Shown here: in pieces, positions 6,601-10,018 of the stretch
Layout: every line of letters begins with the position of its first letter
Numbering within the stretch: the stretch's first letter is position 1
Position numbers and translations under genes: made by a program
Notes under the pieces: model-generated
Database searches by the model: none
What the model was told of the DNA's origin: nothing
Seen by the model: the letters and a program-made list of their open reading frames with translations, nothing else
NCBI GenBank assembly: GCA_030754475.1
Contig: JASMAE010000084.1
Location: 1-10,018, forward strand
Length of the DNA: 10,018 nucleotides
DNA from: Rhodospirillales bacterium
GTDB lineage: Bacteria > Pseudomonadota > Alphaproteobacteria > Rhodospirillales > JASLLV01
Direction of reading: 5' to 3'

Positions 6601-7257
6601 GGCGACGCGGTCTGCGATGTCGGCCGAGGTTTCGGCCGGCGGCGGCAGGGAGAGATCGGCGGCCTCGACCGCCGGCACGTCCACGTGCAGATCGATGCAG
6701 TCAAAAAGGGGACTCGAGATCTTGGATTGGTACTCGATCGCGCACTTGGGCACCCGCGCGCACGCCTGGGCGGGATCGGCGAGATAGCCGCAGCGGCACG
6801 GGTTCATGGCCGCCACCAGTTGGATGCGCGCCGGATAGCTCACGTGGGCGTTGGCGCGGGCCACCGTGGCGCGCCCGGTCTCGAGGGGCTGGCGCAACGC
6901 CTCCAGCGCGGCGCGCTGGAACTCGGGCAGCTCGTCGAGGAACAAGACGCCCAGGTGCGCGAGCGACACCTCGCCGGGCCGGGCGCGCGCGCCGCCGCCG
7001 ACGATCGCCGGGACCGAGGCCGAATGATGGGGGTCGCGGAAGGGGCGCTGGCGCGTCAATCCGTCTTCCGAGAGCTGGCCCGCCAGGCTGTGGATCATGC
7101 TCACTTCCAGGATCTCGCGCGCGTCCATGGGCGGCATCAGCCCCGCCCGGCGCCGCCAGCATCGACTTGCCGGCGCCGGGCGGGCCCACCATCAGCAGGT
7201 TGTGACCGCCCGCGGCGGCGACCTCGATGGCCCGTTTCGCGGTCTCCTGGCCCTTGA
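3664..7257 (+). CDS. FecR-domain RTX-repeat (calcium-binding) surface/secreted protein, 3' end lost and replaced by antisense comM
   Basis: A large acidic, multi-domain protein, likely exported by a type I secretion system. I see no N-terminal signal peptide. Residues 1-105 are a beta-rich module (GPDLVLVGPDGETVLVRGYF). About 112-270 is a FecR domain with a DGTQ..F.GDVVET.A..SIGIVF pattern, FSVVQGIFTFVSGQIAK and TPVANIGIRGTKVAGR. About 300-400 is Glu/Asp/Gly-rich, about 390-470 Ala-rich, and about 535-600 Phe/Gly-rich with DPFGF repeats. From about 610 to 912 come three clusters of RTX nonapeptides, then FDFEAALDSFLLSDADFGLG, typical near the C-terminus of such proteins. The native sequence stops at about residue 981 (base 6606); the last 217 or so codons read antisense through comM and are not family sequence. 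The C-terminal secretion signal is therefore missing. Start: ATG 3664 (MSKSTVSPV) after GGAAC; an in-frame ATG at 3616 would add 16 residues. No secretion genes (ABC transporter, membrane fusion protein) are in the window. Function, perhaps adhesion or biofilm, is inferred. Confidence 0.78.
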   Translation: MSKSTVSPVAPGFLSQNGQFDVVIEAAGQTVVVPGGHMLLVADFVRQGPDLVLVGPDGETVLVRGYFAAPEPPVLATEGGAQITPDLAQKLAGPIAPGELAQAGPALDLLPIGQVRVVAGEVILTRSDGTQARAENGTPVFQGDVVETEADASIGIVFSDDTTFSLGESGRMVMDELVYDPDTQIGAAVFSVVQGIFTFVSGQIAKTGADAMTIQTPVANIGIRGTKVAGRASAEGEDSTITLLADDDGSVGEIVVANAAGVQVLSGIGQTTTVTSFFQSPPPPTTMTADQIDQQFGATLQTLSSSRPAAERGGEGEEGTTDEGPGGAEEIGPDADGEAAGEDLDEVALEGELVEGGPPEEGDPLAEGEEGEFGPDGELAELGPEDPDASPEEQAAADAFADETGVGATVVDAFSAAADGAADQAIAHGAPPEEVAEAVAAAEAAYQAALAAGASPEQAMAAAMAAAGGPPGGEPGDQEFGDAQPGPGGPQSPAGPDGQTGPGGPDGTDDPRASIFAGALGDLAGQGGGGVFSAAFGVGFGPDLGGDFGFDGDFGAFEFHGLDPFGFGGPDPFGFAGFDPFGFAGFEGEFNPDDPFFDDDREDEAQPSQLSEADNFIAGTSGADFIVVPNETSSDAIAGREGDDYIYADLPQNFDPAVNNVGNPLTSPSFGASGGNDAISGGSGNDTIFGGPGDDLVDGDVPDDVGVLEDLNFFLGDSSNPGNDFIDGGAGNDTLFGGLGDDTLVGGTGADSLEGGNGVDSIVGGDGNDVVLGAESSADSDTFRGDAGIGDTAGASAFIDSLSYRDDSSGVSVTLGSVDGSSSGSATGSAIGTDTLFAFDNVAGSWVADSLTGNAGANSLDGRGGNDTLTGGGGADTLLGDTGNDTLFGGQGIDQLRGGVGADVFGFQGGAGTQGTFARAQSLGTDSIFDFEAALDSFLLSDADFGLGTSGTLSETANSLSYVETASTITGSAADTNGGGDAVCDVGRGFGRRRQGEIGGLDRRHVHVQIDAVKKGTRDLGLVLDRALGHPRARLGGIGEIAAAARVHGRHQLDARRIAHVGVGAGHRGAPGLEGLAQRLQRGALELGQLVEEQDAQVRERHLAGPGARAAADDRRDRGRMMGVAEGALARQSVFRELARQAVDHAHFQDLARVHGRHQPRPAPPASTCRRRAGPPSAGCDRPRRRPRWPVSRSPGP
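5350..5421 (+). repeat. Three tandem DPFGF octapeptide units within the FecR-RTX gene
   Basis: Three 24-base units encode DPFGFGGP, DPFGFAGF and DPFGFAGF, in the Phe/Gly-rich segment between the Ala-rich linker and the RTX clusters. The preceding sequence (GPDLGGDFGFDGDFGAFEF) is of similar composition and looks like a decayed extension. Such Phe-Gly repeats are usually disordered and self-cohesive. A role as a flexible or phase-separating spacer is inference only. Confidence 0.85.
5704..5757 (+). repeat. RTX nonapeptide cluster 1
   Basis: Two calcium-binding nonapeptides, GGSGNDTIF and GGPGDDLVD, match GGxGxDxUx. In this family, stacked units form a parallel beta-roll that binds calcium outside the cell. 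This short cluster is separated from the next by about 30 residues that include VGVLEDLNFFLGD. Confidence 0.9.
5845..5979 (+). repeat. RTX nonapeptide cluster 2
   Basis: Five uninterrupted 27-base units: GGAGNDTLF, GGLGDDTLV, GGTGADSLE, GGNGVDSIV and GGDGNDVVL. This is the most regular beta-roll of the protein. The protein repeat is strong while codons differ between units, so it is not a recent DNA duplication. Confidence 0.93.
6220..6381 (+). repeat. RTX nonapeptide cluster 3
   Basis: Six units, the first degenerate: GNAGANSLD, GRGGNDTLT, GGGGADTLL, GDTGNDTLF, GGQGIDQLR and GGVGADVFG. The change to GADVFGF is typical of the end of an RTX block, just before the C-terminal DxIxDF region (here TDSIFDFEAALDSF). 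In intact family members the type I secretion signal follows within 50-100 residues; here the gene breaks first. Confidence 0.92.
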
Positions 7258-7831
7258 TATCGCGCATGTCGGGGTAGGTCTCGCCCGCTGCCACCACCTT
7301 GGCCTGCGGCGGCGTCAGCACCTGGGTTCCCTTGAAGTGGTTGACGATGGAGAGAAGGTCGGGCGCGGCCAGGATCTCGACCTCGCCGGCCCAGGCGGCC
7401 TCGGGTCCTTGCGACGCCGGGCAGATGAGGCCGCGCCGGCGCGCGCCCGCGTGCACGGCCGCCGGTAGCACCCCGGCCACGGCCGCAAGCGCGCCGTCGA
7501 GCGCGAGCTCGCCCAGCGCCGTGTATTCGCTCAACTCGTCCGCCGGCAAGACCCCCATGGCGGCCAGCAGCCCGAGGCCGATGGGAAGGTCGAAGTGGCT
7601 TCCCTCCTTGAGCAAATCGGCGGGCGCCAGGTTGACGGTGATCCGTTTCGGCGGCAAAGCCAACGCCAGCGCGCCAAGCGCCGCGCGCACGCGTTCGCGG
7701 CTTTCGGCCACCGCCTTGTCGGGAAGGCCGACGATGGTGAACGCGGGCAGGCCGTCCGACATCTGGACCTGAACGTCCACGTCGAGCACGTTTATTCCTT
7801 GAAACGCCACCGAGTTGACGCGCGCGACCAT
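6595..7831 (-). pseudogene. comM: ComM/YifB-type AAA+ ATPase, frameshifted and lacking its C-terminus
   Basis: ComM (YifB) is a hexameric AAA+ helicase of the Mg-chelatase family that promotes branch migration when transformed DNA is integrated. From ATG 7831 the protein begins MVARVNSVAFQGINVLDVDV, with the ChlI-like N-domain (LPAFTIVGLPDKAVAESRER, KRITVNLAPADLLKEGS). The Walker A loop is GPPGAGKSML. Directly after it, near 7138-7152, the frame changes, and the remainder (MPPMDAREILEVSMIHS, RPFRDPHHSAS, Walker B GVLFLDELPEF, VAAMNPCRCGY) is read in another frame. Homology ends at ADIADRVAAA (about 6595). Roughly 90 C-terminal residues of a usual total near 505 are missing, and antisense RTX sequence follows. 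The conserved SGPLLDRID is here SSPLFDCID. An in-frame GTG or ATG upstream to 7852 is possible, but MVARVN is the family start. It is either a real pseudogene or an assembly artefact; family identity is certain. Confidence 0.9.
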
Positions 7832-7919
7832 CGCCGCCCCGCCTGCTTGCAACCGCGCGCGAGTTTAAGCGCGAGGCGCGGCGAACGCCACCCGCGCCCA
7901 TCGCGCCCTCTAGGCGCGC

Positions 7920-7935
7920 CTCACGCAGGCGTGAG
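7920..7935. promoter_or_regulatory. Perfect inverted repeat between divergent comM and DUF1223 genes
   Basis: CTCACGC (7920-7926) and GCGTGAG (7929-7935) form perfect 7-base arms with a 2-base spacer. They sit in the 139-base gap between the comM start (7831, minus) and the DUF1223 start (7971, plus). The compact dyad resembles a dimeric regulator operator serving one or both divergent genes. No convincing -35/-10 pair could be placed beside it. A second dyad, GGCGCGCC, abuts it at 7913-7920. Low confidence without conservation data. Confidence 0.35.
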
Positions 7936-7970
7936 TGGATCGGAGCGCATTTCTGGCTAACGTCGCGGCG

Positions 7971-8720
7971 ATGAGACATCTCACGCACGCCATTGCGGTG
8001 ACGGCCGCGTTCGCTTTCGGGCTCGCGGGCCCGGTGACGGCCGCCGACGAGGGGCCGACGGTGGTCGAGCTGTTCACCTCGCAGAGTTGTTATTCCTGTC
8101 CCCCGGCCGAGGCTTTCCTGGGCGAGCTCAGCGGGCGCGCCGACGTGGTCGCGCTCGAGTTCCACGTCGATTACTGGAACGATCTCGTATACGGCTTCGC
8201 CGGCAAGTGGAAGGACGTCTTCTCCGCGCCCGAATTCACACGCCGCCAGCAGGACTATAACCTCGCCATCAGGCGAACCGCTTCCGTCTACACCCCGCAG
8301 ATGGTGGTCGACGGGCGCGCCGATGTTGCGGGCTCGCGGCGCGACGACGTTTTCGCCGCGATCGAGCACCAGCAGGCGACGGCACGCCCGCGCGTCCGCG
8401 TCACCGTCTCAGAGGCCCCTGTGGGCGGCCTGAAGGTCGCGCTCGGGGGTGACGCGCCGGCTGCTGCGCGCGTTTTGCTGGTGCGCTTCCTTGGCGCGCA
8501 CGTGACTGAGGTGCGGAGCGGCGAGAACAAGGGCAAGACCCTGACCAACACCCATGTGGTCCGGGAGGTCCGCGCCATCGGCGAATGGCAGGGGCGCTCC
8601 ATCACGCTCGACGTTCCGCGCGCTGCGCCCGCCCCCGGCGAGGGCTGCGCGGTGCTGGTCCAAGCGGCTCCGGCCGGGCCCATCCTCGGCGCCGCCGCCT
8701 GTCCCACCCCGGCCACCTAG
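7971..8720 (+). CDS. DUF1223 thioredoxin-like protein with signal peptide
   Basis: A 249-residue DUF1223 protein with a thioredoxin-like fold, probably periplasmic. Residues 1-24 are a signal peptide (MRHLTHAIAVTAAFAFGLAG, then PVTAADEG with cleavage likely after Ala24 or Ala25). The mature N-terminus carries VVELFTSQSCYSCPPAE with a CxxC pair at Cys40 and Cys43, the family hallmark. EFHVDYWNDLVYGF, YTPQMVVDGR and SVYTPQ are also typical. The ATG at 7971 gives the signal peptide directly. An in-frame GTG at 7935 would add 12 residues and no Shine-Dalgarno sequence is strong for either. Its substrate is unknown; the CxxC suggests redox or metal-thiol chemistry (inference). It is divergent from comM and convergent with the methyltransferase gene. 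Confidence 0.92.
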   Translation: MRHLTHAIAVTAAFAFGLAGPVTAADEGPTVVELFTSQSCYSCPPAEAFLGELSGRADVVALEFHVDYWNDLVYGFAGKWKDVFSAPEFTRRQQDYNLAIRRTASVYTPQMVVDGRADVAGSRRDDVFAAIEHQQATARPRVRVTVSEAPVGGLKVALGGDAPAAARVLLVRFLGAHVTEVRSGENKGKTLTNTHVVREVRAIGEWQGRSITLDVPRAAPAPGEGCAVLVQAAPAGPILGAAACPTPAT

Positions 8721-8744
8721 AGCGTTACCCACTCACATGGAATC

Positions 8745-8766
8745 GCACCGGCCCCGGGGCCGGTGC
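8745..8766. terminator. 22-base perfect palindrome between convergent genes, likely bidirectional hairpin
   Basis: GCACCGGCCCC (8745-8755) is followed at once by its exact reverse complement (8756-8766). As RNA it can fold into a 9-bp GC-rich stem with a CCGG loop in either direction. It lies 25 bases after the DUF1223 stop, between the convergent DUF1223 and methyltransferase genes. This position suits a shared terminator, but there is no T-tract on either side, so termination would be non-canonical. A binding site for a dimeric protein is the alternative. Confidence 0.5.
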
Positions 8767-8781
8767 CGACTAACCGACTAA
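8766..8781. repeat. Two tandem copies of CCGACTAA
   Basis: CCGACTAA occurs at 8766-8773 and again at 8774-8781, directly abutting the 22-base palindrome. Followed by ACGGATAAA, it makes an AT-richer patch in otherwise GC-rich DNA. No function is evident. It may be slippage-derived. Confidence 0.6.
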
Positions 8782-8795
8782 ACGGATAAAGCGCA

Positions 8796-8813
8796 AAGAC
8801 GGGACGCCGTCCC
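8796..8813 (-). terminator. Weak hairpin terminator of the methyltransferase transcript
   Basis: On the minus strand, immediately after the methyltransferase stop (8814-8816), GGGAC-GGC-GTCCC forms a 5-bp stem (8801-8813). It is followed by GTCTTTGCGCTTT, a broken T-rich stretch. This fits a weak intrinsic terminator for the gshB-methyltransferase transcript. Confidence 0.4.
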
Positions 8814-9578
8814 TCAGACCGCGGCTTTGCTGAACAGATAGACGTAGCTCGCGCGCCCCGGGCGGAAGCTTTCGAAAGTCGCGCTGGCGGCCGAGACGAT
8901 CTCGTAAAACGCCGCTCCGTACACCGTTCGCCCGAGGCGCCGGTAAGCGCGGTTGGGCACCATCACGCGGCGGGCCGCGCTTTCGAAACCGAGGCCCGGC
9001 ACCTGCTTGGCGAGCGCGGCGAGGCTGTCGGCGAGGCCGGCGCGCCCGATGATCTGCACCGCCGCCACGGACCCCCCCGGCATGAGCTTGGTAGCGAACT
9101 CCGCGAGGAAGCGCGCGTGCAAGCCCGCGTCCGCCGACCGGGTGAAGGGATAGAACTCGCGCGCGTGGATCAACGAGAAGGCGCCGTCGGCGAAGGTTCC
9201 GAGGTCATCGGCCGAGCCGGCGCGGAACGCGCAGTCGGCGTAACGCCGGCGCGCCACCCGGATCGCGGACGCGGAAAGATCGATTCCTTGGCAGTCCGTC
9301 CCGGACCCGCACGCCGTGCGGATCGCGTTGGTGACGGTTCCGATGCCGCAGCCCACGTCGAGGATCGGACCGGCCATAGACGCACCCTGGCGGCGAAGGA
9401 GGTCGACGAGATTGCGGGCGTAGACCAGGGCGTAGGCGTCGTCGACGATCCCGTGGGCGCCGATGGTCTTTTCGTCGGTCCCCTTCTCGAAGGCCTCGTA
9501 GGCGCCGAACACGCCTTCGCCCGTGGCGGCCTGCTCCGCCATCCTCTCCGGCGTCGCCCACTCGCCGCGCCCCGACAT
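8814..9578 (-). CDS. Class I SAM-dependent methyltransferase
   Basis: A 254-residue Rossmann-fold methyltransferase. Motif I is PILDVGCGIGTVTNAIR (71-87), the SAM-binding glycine loop. The acidic residue that contacts the ribose is Asp100 in GIDLSASAI, and GSADDLGTFADGAFSLIHAREF (121-142) matches the adenine-contact and motif IV region. A C-terminal beta region (ATFESFRPGRASYVYLFS) closes the fold. The N-terminal 50 residues (EQAATGEGVFGAYEAF, IGAHGIVDDAYALVYARN) are distinctive and may shape the substrate site. The substrate is not recognisable. The ATG at 9578 overlaps the gshB stop by one base (TGATG), so translation is coupled to gshB; an in-frame GTG one codon earlier is less likely. Gene order gshB-methyltransferase suggests a shared transcript, not necessarily a shared pathway. 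Confidence 0.88.
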   Translation of the reverse strand: MSGRGEWATPERMAEQAATGEGVFGAYEAFEKGTDEKTIGAHGIVDDAYALVYARNLVDLLRRQGASMAGPILDVGCGIGTVTNAIRTACGSGTDCQGIDLSASAIRVARRRYADCAFRAGSADDLGTFADGAFSLIHAREFYPFTRSADAGLHARFLAEFATKLMPGGSVAAVQIIGRAGLADSLAALAKQVPGLGFESAARRVMVPNRAYRRLGRTVYGAAFYEIVSAASATFESFRPGRASYVYLFSKAAV

Positions 9579-10018
9579 CACTCGCGCTCGGCCATGACGC
9601 CGTGCATGTCGGCGTGGCGCGCCTCGATGGCGTCCCAGATCGGCTTCTCGAGGTTGACGTCGTCGAAGCGGTTGATCTCTTGGATTCCGGTCGGCGAGGT
9701 GACGTTGATCTCGGTCATGTAACCGCCGATCACGTCGATGCCGACGAAGACGAGCCCGCGCTGGCGCAGCGTCGGGCCGATGGCCGCGCAGATTTCCTCG
9801 TCGCGCTTGTCGAGGGCCGACTTCTCGGCCCGGGCGCCGACGTGCATGTTGGCGCGGGCCTCGCCCGGCGGCGGCACCCGGTTGATGGCGCCCGCGGCTT
9901 CGCCTTCGATCAGGATGATCCGCTTGTCGCCCTCGCGCACCGCCGGCAGATACGCCTGGACGATGATGGGCTCGCGGAAAAGCCGGGTGAACATCTCGAG
10001 AAGCGCGTTCAGGTTCTC
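9578..10018 (-). CDS. gshB: Glutathione synthetase, C-terminal part (5' end outside window)
   Basis: The last 146 residues of GshB, the ATP-grasp enzyme that joins gamma-glutamylcysteine and glycine into glutathione. The visible part includes EPIIVQAYLPAVREGDKRI, with the ATP-grasp metal-site strands. The motif VPPPGEARANMHVGARAE corresponds to the glycine-rich loop region. RGLVFVGIDVIGGYMTEINVTSPTGIQEI is the signature that distinguishes GshB from other ATP-grasp ligases. The tail EARHADMHGVMAERE ends at a TGA (9578-9580) that overlaps the methyltransferase ATG. The reading frame is open to the window edge, so roughly half of the usual 315 or so residues lie outside. No damage is seen. Confidence 0.95.
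   Translation of the reverse strand, partial: ENLNALLEMFTRLFREPIIVQAYLPAVREGDKRIILIEGEAAGAINRVPPPGEARANMHVGARAEKSALDKRDEEICAAIGPTLRQRGLVFVGIDVIGGYMTEINVTSPTGIQEINRFDDVNLEKPIWDAIEARHADMHGVMAERE

Noticed and set aside
6607..7257. C-terminal 217 codons of the RTX frame as a real domain
   Set aside because: This stretch is the exact antisense of comM coding sequence and has low-complexity Arg/Gly composition. It is read-through past the junction.
6595..7831. Programmed frameshifting as explanation for the comM frame break
   Set aside because: No slippery heptamer is seen at the break, and ComM is not known to use recoding. A mutation or sequence error is simpler.
7137..8369. 410-codon minus-strand frame across comM, the intergenic gap and DUF1223
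   Set aside because: It is not in the ComM frame and runs antisense to DUF1223. It has no recognisable domain.

Overview
The window is high-GC DNA that looks like an alphaproteobacterium, most likely of the Rhodospirillales type. The signs are GC-rich third positions, a his gene order with a DUF2628 membrane protein between hisB and hisH, a HIT protein closing the cluster, and a DUF1223 thioredoxin-like protein near comM and gshB. The assignment rests on recalled protein families and gene order, since no search could be run.

Left part (1-3508, all + strand) is a compact histidine operon: the 3' end of hisB, a DUF2628 membrane protein, hisH, hisA, hisF, hisE and a HIT/HINT hydrolase. Genes are joined by ATGA overlaps or short gaps, which suggests one translationally coupled transcript. 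HisH and HisF form IGP synthase; HisA supplies its substrate PRFAR; HisE acts two steps before HisA; HisB acts just after IGP synthase.

Middle part (3509-about 6606, + strand) is a large acidic surface or secreted protein. It has an N-terminal beta-rich module, a FecR domain, an acidic and Ala-rich linker, a Phe/Gly-rich DPFGF octapeptide repeat, and three clusters of calcium-binding RTX nonapeptides. It lacks a natural C-terminus. At about 6595-6610 its coding sequence runs directly into the antisense strand of comM, and the reading frame stays open until 7257 by chance.

Right part (about 6595-10018) holds comM (minus strand), broken by a frameshift just after the Walker A motif and lacking its C-terminal domain. 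Divergent to it is a DUF1223 gene (+). A class I SAM methyltransferase follows on the minus strand, overlapping the end of gshB, which runs off the window.

The main anomaly is the reciprocal loss of both 3' ends at the RTX/comM tail-to-tail junction, inside a short GGC-rich stretch that fits both genes. It is either a real deletion fusing two convergent genes or an assembly join between unlinked loci. Apart from this I see no defence system, phage, transposon, CRISPR, tRNA or rRNA.
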